NCBI GenBank assembly: GCA_035548835.1
Contig: DASZSB010000115.1
Span: forward strand, 1-14,486
Origin: FEN-1219 sp035548835
Lineage (GTDB): Bacteria; Pseudomonadota; Gammaproteobacteria; Steroidobacterales; Rariloculaceae
Length of the DNA: 14,486 nt
Reading direction: 5' to 3'
A model generated the notes under the pieces. The model saw only the letters and a list, made by a program, of their open reading frames with translations, did no database searches and had not been told where the DNA came from. Shown one piece after another: positions 1-6,178 of the stretch (positions are counted from its first letter, which is position 1; the number at the start of each line of letters is the position of its first letter). The translations under genes were made by a program, and so were the position numbers.

Positions 1-36
1 CTCCCGGCATCAACATGTACGCAACGGAGGTGATGC

Positions 37-993
37 ATGTCGATACGAACCCGGATTGCAGCGAGCCCGCGTCCCAGCGCTGCCGACGCCGCGCGTTCGC
101 GGATCGTGCCGGCCCCGGCGCTCGTCGCGGAGCCTGGCAACCGCGTGATCGTTCGGGCCTGGAACACCGTCCTGTACGAGAAGTTCTGCCGCTTCAGGCA
201 CCTGCTGGTCGACGGCCTGACGCAGCACAGCGACGCCGCGCTCGAGCGCTGCCACTATCCGCCCGGCGCACGCGTGCTCGACGTGGGCTGCGGATTCGGC
301 GACAGCACCACGCGCATCGCGGAGCTCGTGGGCCCCGCCGGCGAGGCCGTGGGCGTGGACTGCGCGGACAACTTCGTTCAGGCGGCCAGGGCACTGGCGC
401 GCGACACCCGCGTGGAGAACGCCCGCTTCTTCGCGGCCGATGCGCAGAGCGATGATCTGCGCGGGCCGTACGACCACGTGTTCGCACGCTTCGGAACCAT
501 GTTCTTCGAGGGGCCGGGCGCGGCCATGCGCAACATTCGCAAGGCCATGCGGCCCGGCGGCACGTTCACGCAGATCGTGTGGCGCCGCCGCGAGGACAAT
601 CCGTGGCTGCACGAAGCCGAGCTGCGCGTGAGGGCGCTCCTGCCCGTGGTGCCGCACGAGGAAACGGACGCGGTGCACTGCGGCCCCGGGCCGTTCTCGA
701 TGGCCGGCGCAGACATGATGAGCACGATGCTGCGCGGCGCGGGGTTCGAGCGCATCACGTTCGAGCGGTACGACCGCGACATCTGGATAGGCCGCGACCT
801 GGCCGACGCCATCGAGTTCGCCGCGGCGCTCGGCCCCGCCGGCGAGATCGTGCGTCTCGCCGGTGAAGAAGGCGCGAAACGCATGCCGGAAGTCATGGAG
901 GCGCTGCGGGACGCGCTGGCGCCGTTCGCGCGTGACGACGGCGTGTGGGCCCCGTCGAGCACCTGGTTCATCACGGCGACCAATCCCGCCTGA
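37..993 (+). CDS. Class I SAM-dependent methyltransferase
   Basis: This 318-aa protein is predicted to transfer a methyl group from S-adenosylmethionine to an unknown substrate in the cytoplasm. The Rossmann-fold motif I is clear at residues 80-88 (VLDVGCGFG). An acidic residue ends strand 2 (GVD, 106-108), and a post-motif region with MRPGG at 171-175 is typical of Methyltransf_11/25 proteins. The ATG at 37 is chosen because GGAGG at 26-30 lies 6 nt upstream. About 75 residues precede the SAM fold, longer than in minimal family members and possibly a substrate cap. The gene stands alone: the next gene converges on it. A reading frame entering from the left edge stops at 31-33, inside the ribosome-binding region, so an upstream gene could be translationally coupled, but too little is visible to say. 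The class is secure; the substrate is unknown. Confidence 0.85.
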   Translation: MSIRTRIAASPRPSAADAARSRIVPAPALVAEPGNRVIVRAWNTVLYEKFCRFRHLLVDGLTQHSDAALERCHYPPGARVLDVGCGFGDSTTRIAELVGPAGEAVGVDCADNFVQAARALARDTRVENARFFAADAQSDDLRGPYDHVFARFGTMFFEGPGAAMRNIRKAMRPGGTFTQIVWRRREDNPWLHEAELRVRALLPVVPHEETDAVHCGPGPFSMAGADMMSTMLRGAGFERITFERYDRDIWIGRDLADAIEFAAALGPAGEIVRLAGEEGAKRMPEVMEALRDALAPFARDDGVWAPSSTWFITATNPA

Positions 994-1130
994 GGTGCTC
1001 TGCGACCAGACAGCGGACACTCCCGCGGGAAACATCGAGGCAACAGCCGCCGCTCGACGCAGACCCCGCGGGCCTCGAGACAGCGCTGCCTCTGCGAGCG
1101 CTGCGGCCGGGTCAGAGGCTCGATCGAGGC

Positions 1131-1640
1131 TCAGCGCGTGAGCACGCCGTCGATGCGCTCGACGATCTCGTCGACGCGCGCCGGAACATCGGTCATTCGG
1201 GATGCGGACGAGATCGCATCGATGCCCTTCATCCTGAAGTCGCCGCGCCCCGACGTGCTCAGCACCACGATCTTGCCGGTATCCGCGAGCCGATCCACGA
1301 ACGCCTGCGCAACGGGTGGCGCGTCGCCGTATTCGATCGTGTGCAACACCACGATTGCGTCCCAGTCGCCGGCGTTCACGCCGGACAGTGCACCCACGTC
1401 GACGACCTGAATGAAGATCGGCCGCTGCCGCAGCCGCTCGACGATGCCGGTCACCACGGCGTTCTTGAACGCGCTGCCCTGCGTGGCGATCAACAGACGC
1501 CGCCCCGACGAAGCATCGTTGACGGAAAACGCTTCCGCGGGAGCCATCGAGAAGTGGATCCGGTACCAACCCAGGAATCCGATCACGAGGATCGCGACGG
1601 CTGCGATGGAGAGCAGAAGCGCTTTGGCTCTATTGGTCAT
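1131..1640 (-). CDS. Membrane-anchored protein, possible flavodoxin-like fold
   Basis: This 169-aa protein of unknown function has a basic N-terminus followed by one hydrophobic segment at about residues 7-25. That suggests a single N-in membrane anchor with the rest in the periplasm. The soluble part (about 47-169) alternates hydrophobic beta strands and amphipathic helices: a strand RLLIATQG, a second strand around IFIQVVDV, WDAIVVLHTIEYG, then GKIVVLSTSGRG. This is the pattern of a flavodoxin-like or related three-layer fold. No cofactor-binding motif can be assigned with confidence. It starts 24 nt after the stop of the upstream ECF sigma gene and is probably the last gene of that transcript, so it may belong to that regulon. 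The ribosome-binding site is weak (GGTGG). The gene is convincing; the fold assignment is inference. Confidence 0.7.
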   Translation of the reverse strand: MTNRAKALLLSIAAVAILVIGFLGWYRIHFSMAPAEAFSVNDASSGRRLLIATQGSAFKNAVVTGIVERLRQRPIFIQVVDVGALSGVNAGDWDAIVVLHTIEYGDAPPVAQAFVDRLADTGKIVVLSTSGRGDFRMKGIDAISSASRMTDVPARVDEIVERIDGVLTR

Positions 1641-1664
1641 GGTTCGCCACCACCGGGCGCGCCG

Positions 1665-2237
1665 CTAGCCGCCGTCCCTGATCTGCTCCGCGAGCTTCTG
1701 CCGCGCGCGGCACAGCCGCGTGAGGACGGCGCCCTGCCTGATGCCCATGATCTCGGCGATCTCCGCGGTCGAGTAGCCCATCAGCACCTGCAGGACCAGC
1801 GGCTCGCGGTAGCTCTCCTCGAGCGACAGGATCGCCTTCTGCACGTCGCGCAGCGTGGAATCGTCCTCCACGGCGAGCAGATACTCCTCCGCGGCGGTCA
1901 GATCGTCGACGTCGCGGGTCGGGTAGCGCTTGCGCTCGTAGGCACGCGCGCATTCGCGCCGCACGATCGTGAGCAGCCACTGCTTCACGGCCGCACGGTC
2001 GCGCAACCCGTGCCACGACTGCCACGCGCGCAGCAGCGCCTCCTGCACCGCGTCCTCGGCCAGTGCGGCATCGCGCGTGAGCCAGAACGCGAAGCGGAAG
2101 AGATCCGCGCGGTACGTGGACGCGTACCCCTCGAACCGGCGCGCGTCCGCAAGCGGCGCGGCTTCGGCGGCCCCGGCAGCGCCCGGCTCGACAGCCTGGT
2201 TCAACGGCAACGTCGCAACGCACACGTCTCGTGTCAT
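1665..2237 (-). CDS. ECF-type RNA polymerase sigma factor (sigma-1)
   Basis: This 190-aa sigma-70 family factor directs RNA polymerase to a small promoter set. Region 2 covers about residues 36-105: the RFAFWLTRDAALAEDAVQE core-binding segment, then VKQWLLTIVRRECARAYERKR, the -10-contacting part. Region 4 covers about 130-187, with the helix-turn-helix YSTAEIAEIMGIRQGAVLTR that contacts the -35 element. The linker is acidic. I chose the ATG at 2237 because GAGAGG lies about 5 nt upstream. The reading frame is open further upstream, but that part overlaps the preceding sigma gene and looks non-coding. The protein is clearly different from the neighbouring sigma-2 and is not a recent duplicate. 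A promoter-like site (TGTAA-18 nt-GACTC) begins just after the sigma-2 stop. ECF factors of this sort often pair with DUF3379 anti-sigma proteins, and one is encoded at the far end of this cluster. Confidence 0.9.
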   Translation of the reverse strand: MTRDVCVATLPLNQAVEPGAAGAAEAAPLADARRFEGYASTYRADLFRFAFWLTRDAALAEDAVQEALLRAWQSWHGLRDRAAVKQWLLTIVRRECARAYERKRYPTRDVDDLTAAEEYLLAVEDDSTLRDVQKAILSLEESYREPLVLQVLMGYSTAEIAEIMGIRQGAVLTRLCRARQKLAEQIRDGG

Positions 2238-2340
2238 GGCACCTCTCCCGGCTCCGGCGCCCGCCAGCGGAACACTGGCCGGCACGGGGCCCTCACTCAC
2301 GTTGAGTCGTGCGAGCCACGCAAACCTTACACCGCGGAGC

Positions 2341-2907
2341 CTAGCGACCGAACCAGTGCAGCTCGAGGCAGTCGCGCAGGTGCTGGCGCGCGCGCGACAG
2401 CAGGACGAACACGTTGTTCCTGCTCGTGCCCAGGGCTTCGGCCAGATCGTCGGACGCGATACCGTCGAGCTCCCGCAGCACGAACGTGTGCCGCTGCCTG
2501 GCCGGCAGCTCGTCCATGCAGGCATCCAGCGCGTTCAGGAACTCTTCCTGCTCGAGCGCGTGCTCCGGCGAGCTCCACCTTGCGGGCGGCGCGGCCCACC
2601 GGCCGCGCTCGTCGAAATCGTCGTCGCCGTCGTGCTCGTCCCCGGTCGGCGGATCCGCGGGCGTGCGGTCGCGGGAGACACGGCGGAAGTGATCGAAGAC
2701 CTTGTGCCTCAGGATGCCGAGCAGCCACGCACGCTCGTTGGCGACGACCGCCGGCGTATCGCGCGCCTGCAGCGCGGCCAGCAACGTTTCCTGCACGAGG
2801 TCTTCCGCGACGGTGCGGTCGCGCACGCGCAGCACGGCAAAGCGATACAACGCATCCCCGTGCCGGTCGACCCAGGCGACCGGGTCCGTTGCAAGCTCTG
2901 AAGACAT
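2341..2907 (-). CDS. ECF-type RNA polymerase sigma factor (sigma-2)
   Basis: This 188-aa extracytoplasmic-function sigma factor has region 2 at about residues 18-80 (LYRFAVLRVRDRTVAEDLVQE, then AWLLGILRHKVFDHFRR). A long Asp/Glu/Pro-rich linker follows at about 81-118. Region 4 is at about 120-180 (LPARQRHTFVLRELDGIASD, then the recognition helix LGTSRNNVFVLLSRARQHL). The ATG at 2907 gives the usual ECF N-terminus. An in-frame ATG at 2943 would add 12 residues and cannot be excluded, because neither start has a strong ribosome-binding site. The gene lies 101 nt downstream of the short zinc anti-sigma gene on the same strand, so the pair is probably co-transcribed with the anti-sigma first, the reverse of the usual order. 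The promoter of that pair matches the bufA promoter, which makes this factor the leading candidate activator of the bufferin operon. Confidence 0.9.
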   Translation of the reverse strand: MSSELATDPVAWVDRHGDALYRFAVLRVRDRTVAEDLVQETLLAALQARDTPAVVANERAWLLGILRHKVFDHFRRVSRDRTPADPPTGDEHDGDDDFDERGRWAAPPARWSSPEHALEQEEFLNALDACMDELPARQRHTFVLRELDGIASDDLAEALGTSRNNVFVLLSRARQHLRDCLELHWFGR

Positions 2908-2977
2908 CGTCGTCGTTTCGCCCCGGGACGGCACGCCGCCCATTCGCGCGGACTCGAATTACACCGCGCGCCGGGTG

Positions 2978-2991
2978 CACGTTGCAACGTG
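2978..2991. promoter_or_regulatory. Perfect 14-bp palindrome before sigma-2
   Basis: CACGTTGCAACGTG reads identically on both strands. It lies in the 101-nt gap between the zinc anti-sigma stop and the sigma-2 start, next to a GGCGCGCGCC palindrome at 2991-3000. It could be an operator for a dimeric regulator, or a hairpin that tunes sigma-2 expression relative to its anti-sigma. There is no T-tract, so a simple terminator is unlikely. Function is inferred from symmetry and position only. Confidence 0.3.
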
Positions 2992-3008
2992 GCGCGCGCC
3001 GACCGCGG

Positions 3009-3284
3009 TCAATCGCCGGTGGGCTTCTGATTGTCGACGACGCGTCCGTCCGTCAAACGCCTGCGGATCCGGTCGCGGCCGACCGCGCTCAGCCCCGCGC
3101 CGAGGTCCCCGCTGCGGGCGGCGAGCCGCGCGACGGCACGCCGCACGAAATCGATCTGCGCCGCATAGCGGCGGCACAGCCCGCACAGGGCGAGATGGAC
3201 GTTCAGCCCGACGCGCTCGCGCAGCGTGAGACGTCTGTCCAACGCTTCCGACGCAAGCCGGGTCGCGTCGCGGCAGGTGAGCAT
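3009..3284 (-). CDS. Short zinc-binding anti-sigma factor (zf-HC2-like)
   Basis: This 91-aa protein lacks any membrane segment. Its N-terminus begins MLTC, and a zinc motif H-x3-C-x2-C follows at residues 30-37 (HLALCGLC). Together these match the zinc anti-sigma fold, in which a Cys and the HxxxCxxC residues hold one zinc. A basic helical tail follows (FVRRAVARLAARSG, then DRIRRRLTDG). Such small soluble anti-sigmas bind their partner in the cytoplasm and release it on a signal, often metal or thiol stress. The ATG at 3284 is the natural start; the upstream open frame lies in the promoter and the neighbouring gene. An AAGGA stands 12 nt upstream, rather far. It is followed by the sigma-2 gene, its likely partner, and preceded by a promoter of the same type as that of bufA. 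Confidence 0.8.
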   Translation of the reverse strand: MLTCRDATRLASEALDRRLTLRERVGLNVHLALCGLCRRYAAQIDFVRRAVARLAARSGDLGAGLSAVGRDRIRRRLTDGRVVDNQKPTGD

Positions 3285-3319
3285 GGGGTTCGTTGTTCCT
3301 TCGTAGACTCCGCCGATCG

Positions 3320-3347
3320 AGACCGGCCCGCCGCCGACTTTGTTACC
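3320..3347 (-). promoter_or_regulatory. Predicted ECF promoter of anti-sigma/sigma-2 unit
   Basis: Read on the minus strand, GGTAA (-35 block) is followed 18 nt later by GGTCT (-10 block), with GCC just before it. Thirty-five nt separate the -10 block from the ATG at 3284. The same two blocks with identical spacing occur before bufA and before the DUF3379 gene. The site fits autoregulation of the sigma-2 operon. Confidence 0.6.
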
Positions 3348-3379
3348 CGACGCCGGACCCGCGGCAAGTGCCGCAAGCA

Positions 3380-4060
3380 CTAGACCTCGGTGGCCAGCGC
3401 GGCCGCCACGCCGGCCTTCGTCGCCTCCGTGACGCCGCTGTCGGCCGCGACGGCGACGACACCGCGGGGCGCGGGGATCAGGCGCGCCCCCAACCCCCGC
3501 TCTGCGAGCCCAATGCTCCACGCCACGTGCTCGTCGGGAAGAATCAGCACGCTGACGAGGCCTTCTGCCGTGCGCACGACCAGATGCGGAATCTGCCGCC
3601 CGTGAAACACGCAGGTCCGCGCATAGACGACCTCGCCGAGACTCTCCGGCACGGCCACGCGACGCCCGGCGAGCACGGCCGCCACCGTGGCCGCGGGTGG
3701 TGGAGCCCGGTTCGGGATCAGGGACTCCGGCTCGTCCGTCACGTGCGCGATGACGTCGCGCGCCAGCGAACGGCCGAGGCGCTGGCCGTGGACGACCCAT
3801 GCGGCCGCGACCGCCACGAGCGCGACGACGGCCGCAATGCCGAGCCGGCCGACGCCGGGGGACGCACGGCGCGCAGGCAGCGCCGCGGGCTCCGGCACGG
3901 GGATCCGCAGCGCACGCTGAAGCACCGACTGCATGCGCAGCATGGCGCGGTGATGCCGCGCGCACGCCTCGCAGGTGGCCGCGTGCTCGACGAACCACGG
4001 CTCGCGACAGGCCGGGTCGGCGTCGCAGGTCCGTCGAAAATCGTCACAGCTGCTCGGCAT
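3380..4060 (-). CDS. DUF3379-like membrane anti-sigma protein
   Basis: This 226-aa protein has an anti-sigma layout. A cysteine-rich cytoplasmic N-terminus carries H26-x3-C30-x2-C33 (HAATCEAC), with further cysteines at 5, 12 and 18. One transmembrane helix lies at about residues 72-91. A periplasmic domain follows at about 95-226, in which GEVVYARTCVFHGRQIPHLVV and GLVSVLILPDE look like beta strands. This arrangement matches the DUF3379 family, commonly found beside ECF sigma genes. It would hold a sigma factor at the membrane until a periplasmic signal arrives. GGTGA lies 4 nt before the ATG at 4060. It is the first gene of the leftward cluster, transcribed divergently from bufA. Its likely partner is sigma-1, though the zinc anti-sigma and sigma-2 lie between them. 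The partner assignment is inference. Confidence 0.75.
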   Translation of the reverse strand: MPSSCDDFRRTCDADPACREPWFVEHAATCEACARHHRAMLRMQSVLQRALRIPVPEPAALPARRASPGVGRLGIAAVVALVAVAAAWVVHGQRLGRSLARDVIAHVTDEPESLIPNRAPPPAATVAAVLAGRRVAVPESLGEVVYARTCVFHGRQIPHLVVRTAEGLVSVLILPDEHVAWSIGLAERGLGARLIPAPRGVVAVAADSGVTEATKAGVAAALATEV

Positions 4061-4097
4061 TGGTCACCGGCGTGGGAATCGCCTCGCACGTCATTCT

Positions 4098-4125
4098 AGA
4101 CCGGCCGGCGGCACGAGTTATTGCA
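4098..4125 (-). promoter_or_regulatory. Predicted ECF promoter of the DUF3379 gene
   Basis: On the minus strand TGCAA is followed after 18 nt by GGTCT, again preceded by GCC, 37 nt before the ATG at 4060. It stands back to back with the bufA promoter, the two -35 blocks being about 21 nt apart. Only one base in the GTAA core differs from the other copies. A TAGAAT overlapping the end of the -10 block (4093-4098) could instead serve housekeeping sigma, but no -35 matches it. Confidence 0.5.
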
Positions 4126-4146
4126 GAGCGCCTCGTTGCTCGCGTC

Positions 4147-4174
4147 TGTAATGAATCCCCCCTGGCGCCGGTCT
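4147..4174 (+). promoter_or_regulatory. Predicted ECF promoter of the bufferin operon
   Basis: TGTAA (4147-4151) is followed after 18 nt by GGTCT (4170-4174), preceded by GCC. The -10 block ends 36 nt before the bufA ATG, leaving a leader of roughly 30 nt that carries the AAGGAGA ribosome-binding site. The spacing and the GTC core in the -10 block are typical of ECF promoters. The match to two other sites in the same locus is the main support. Confidence 0.6.
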
Positions 4175-4210
4175 GCTTCTGGTCTCGTCACTCCCAAGGA
4201 GAATTCCCCG

Positions 4211-4477
4211 ATGAAAGCTACGAAGCTCGTAATGTCGGCCGTCGCGGCCACCGTGGTACTGCCGATGCTGGCCAGCGCCCAGGCACCGGCCCCGAAATTC
4301 GAGGCCGAGAAGTGCTACGGCGTCAACGCGGCCGGCAAGAACGACTGCGCCTCGACGGGCAATCATTCGTGCGCGGGCATGGCCAAGCGCGATCACGATC
4401 CGAACTCGTGGATCTACGTGCCGACCGGCACGTGCCAGAAGATCGCGGGCGGCAGCCTGACCGCGAAGAAGGCCTAA
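4211..4477 (+). CDS. bufA1: Bufferin precursor peptide, DUF2282 family
   Basis: This 88-aa secreted RiPP precursor has a Sec signal peptide: KATK, then a hydrophobic stretch to about residue 20, with a cleavage site near ASAQA (21-25). The mature part holds four cysteines at 35, 46, 54 and 75 in the family pattern EKCYGV, KNDC, HSCAG and PTGTC, followed by an IAGG motif. DUF2282 peptides of this pattern are bufferins: in characterised examples, cysteines are converted to thiooxazoles by the MNIO enzyme, and the peptide binds copper in the periplasm. By analogy the central C46 and C54 are the likeliest modified residues, and C35 with C75 a possible disulfide; this is inference. The ATG at 4211 follows AAGGAGA at 4197-4203. 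bufB starts 39 nt after the stop. Family identity is secure; the metal handled here is not shown. Confidence 0.92.
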   Translation: MKATKLVMSAVAATVVLPMLASAQAPAPKFEAEKCYGVNAAGKNDCASTGNHSCAGMAKRDHDPNSWIYVPTGTCQKIAGGSLTAKKA

Positions 4478-4516
4478 CGAAGCCACGGACGGGTCGCGCG
4501 TGATGGGTTTACGCCT

Positions 4517-5362
4517 GTGACGAAGATCGAGGCACGGATCGGGGTGGGCCTGCGCGGCCCGCACCTGGCCGAGATCCGCGCGACCCGTCCGGCCATTGGC
4601 TGGTTCGAGGTCCACACCGAAAACTACCTCGGCAACACGCCGGCGCTGACGGCCCTGCTCGATGTGCGCGCCGATTACCCGGTGAGCCTGCACGGCGTGG
4701 GGCTGTCGCTCGGCAGCGCCGAAGGCATCGACGAGGCACATCTGCAGGAGGTCGCGGCGCTCGCGCAGCGCGTGGAGCCGTGCCTCGTCTCCGAGCACCT
4801 GTCGTGGAGCATCGCGGGGGGCACCTATCTGAACGATCTGCTGCCGCTGCCCTATACCGAGGAGGCGCTCGACGCCGTCGCAGCCAACGTCACGAGGGCG
4901 CAGGAAGCTCTGGGCCGCACGCTGCTCATCGAGAATCCTTCCACTTACTTGCGGTTCCGGCACTCGACGATCCCGGAGCCGGAGCTGCTCGCAGCGCTCG
5001 TGCAACGCACCGGCTGCCGCCTGCTGCTCGACGTCAACAACGTGTTCGTGACGTGCACGAATTTCGCGGCCGACCCCGTCGCCTATCTGCACGCGATTCC
5101 GCACGCTGCGGTCGCGGAGATTCACCTGGCCGGCCACTTTCGCACGGGCCGCACGCAGCCGCCGCTCCTGATCGACGACCACGGCGATGTCGTCTGCGAC
5201 GAGGTGTGGCGGCTCTATCGAATCGCGCTCGGCCGCTTCGGGCTCGCACCGAGCCTGATCGAATGGGACCGGCAGATCCCGCCACTGGCGACTCTGCTCG
5301 GCGAGGCCCGCAAGGCGGAGCGCATCGCCGCCGAGGCGCAGCATGTCGACGACGCTGCTTGA
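4517..5362 (+). CDS. bufB: MNIO (DUF692) RiPP-modifying iron oxidase
   Basis: This 281-aa TIM-barrel enzyme of the multinuclear non-heme iron-dependent oxidase family installs modifications on cysteines of the bufferin precursor in the cytoplasm. Expected metal ligands and active-site residues are present in order: TENYLG (35-40), H59 in SLHGVG, H94 in SEHLSWS, E139-N140 in LIENPSTY, D172 with N174/N175 in LLDVNNV, H203 and H207 in EIHLAGH, D221-H222 in DDHGD, and E249/D251 in IEWDR. None of the family positions looks lost. The start is the GTG at 4517, with GATGGG about 9 nt upstream; no ATG fits as well. Its end overlaps bufC by 20 nt, implying translational coupling and matching the known BufB-BufC complex. 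Length is normal for the family. Confidence 0.93.
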   Translation: MTKIEARIGVGLRGPHLAEIRATRPAIGWFEVHTENYLGNTPALTALLDVRADYPVSLHGVGLSLGSAEGIDEAHLQEVAALAQRVEPCLVSEHLSWSIAGGTYLNDLLPLPYTEEALDAVAANVTRAQEALGRTLLIENPSTYLRFRHSTIPEPELLAALVQRTGCRLLLDVNNVFVTCTNFAADPVAYLHAIPHAAVAEIHLAGHFRTGRTQPPLLIDDHGDVVCDEVWRLYRIALGRFGLAPSLIEWDRQIPPLATLLGEARKAERIAAEAQHVDDAA

Positions 5363-6131
5363 GCTTCAGCAGGCGTTCCGCGCGGCGCTGCTCGCGGGCG
5401 ACGACGCCGCGCTGGCCACGTTGATCCACGAGGACGGCCTGCCGGCGGCAGAGCGCATCGAGGTCTATCGCCACAACGTCGTGGCCTCGCTGACCGAGGT
5501 GCTGGCGGACACGTACCCGGCCGTGTGCCGGCTCGTGGACCGGCGTTTCTTCGGCTACGCGGCCCACGAGTTTCTGACGACGCATCCCCCGGCGCGGCCG
5601 CGGCTCGCGGAGTACGGCGGCGGGTTCGCCGACTTTCTGGCGGGCTTCGCGCCGTGCCGCGAGCTCGAGTACCTGCCGGACGTCGCGCGTCTCGAGTGGC
5701 TCGTACACTCTGCGGCGCACGCCGCCGAAGCCGCGCCGATCGCAGCCGCGGCGCTCGCGTCGTGGCCGCCGGAGGCCACGCCGAATCTCGTGCTGCGCCT
5801 GCACCCCTCGATCGGGCACCTGCGCTCGCCGTGGCCGGTGGACCGTCTGTGGGCGGCGAATCGCACCTGCGAGGCGGAGAACGCCGAGGCCGTGGATCTC
5901 GGCGCCGGCGGCGTGCTGCTCGAGGTCGCACGCGCCGGCCATGGTGTCGCGCTGCGCTCGCTTGGCCCCGGCGTGTTCGCGTTCCGCGCGGCGCTTTCCG
6001 GTGGCGCCACGCTGACGGCCGCCGCCGAGGCCGGTCTCGCCGCCGACGACGCCTTCGATGTGCCCGCGGCCCTGGCGGACGTGTTCGGCAGCGGCGCGGC
6101 CGTGGGCATCGAGCTGCCGCCGGACTCCTGA
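5343..6131 (+). CDS. bufC: DUF2063-family MNIO partner protein
   Basis: This 262-aa protein is the usual partner of MNIO enzymes in bufferin-type operons. It is thought to recognise the precursor and present it to BufB. The N-terminal DUF2063 domain spans about residues 5-95: the LQQAFRAALL helix, then IEVYRHNVVASLTEVLADTYP, RRFFGYAAHEFL, a P-rich turn PPARPRLAEYGGGFADFL, and the acidic LEYLPDVARLEWLVHSA. The C-terminal half (about 120-262) carries a second domain (LRLHPSIGHLRSPWPVD, then WAANRTCEAE), as in HvfC/BufC proteins. The ATG at 5343 lies inside the end of bufB, with GAGG at 5333-5336 as ribosome-binding site. Forty-seven nt containing a hairpin separate it from bufD. The assignment rests on sequence pattern and operon context. 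Confidence 0.88.
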   Translation: MSTTLLELQQAFRAALLAGDDAALATLIHEDGLPAAERIEVYRHNVVASLTEVLADTYPAVCRLVDRRFFGYAAHEFLTTHPPARPRLAEYGGGFADFLAGFAPCRELEYLPDVARLEWLVHSAAHAAEAAPIAAAALASWPPEATPNLVLRLHPSIGHLRSPWPVDRLWAANRTCEAENAEAVDLGAGGVLLEVARAGHGVALRSLGPGVFAFRAALSGGATLTAAAEAGLAADDAFDVPAALADVFGSGAAVGIELPPDS

Positions 6132-6136
6132 CCGAA

Positions 6137-6152
6137 GGCCGGCGAACCGGCC
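6137..6152 (+). terminator. Hairpin between bufC and bufD
   Basis: GGCCGG and CCGGCC form a perfect 6-bp stem around a CGAA tetraloop, 5 nt after the bufC stop, followed by CCGTTTCC. The T-tract is short, so it probably attenuates transcription or protects mRNA ends rather than stopping all transcription. It would lower bufD relative to bufABC. Confidence 0.4.
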
Positions 6153-6178
6153 CCGTTTCCGCGCAAGAGGACCACGCG

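Noticed and set aside
1022..1072. Two CCCGCGGG palindromes between the methyltransferase and the convergent gene
   Set aside because: Short GC palindromes are expected at this base composition and no T-run follows, so a terminator call is not justified.
10..1569. Long open frame on the minus strand across the methyltransferase
   Set aside because: It is an Arg/Ala-rich shadow typical of high-GC DNA with no domain pattern. The plus-strand frame has clear SAM-binding motifs and a ribosome-binding site.
2936..2963. Possible ECF promoter before sigma-2 (TGTAA on the minus strand)
   Set aside because: The -35-like block is present, but the block 18 nt later is GGCGG, not GGTCT or GACTC. The unit is better explained by the promoter before the anti-sigma gene.
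945..3383. 812-residue plus-strand open frame opposite the sigma cluster
   Set aside because: Low-complexity Arg/Pro/Ala composition with no motif. The minus strand carries two sigma factors and an anti-sigma protein there.
4121..4210. Longer bufA reading frame starting at a TTG at 4121
   Set aside because: It covers the predicted promoter. The ATG at 4211 has a strong AAGGAGA site and a proper signal peptide begins there.
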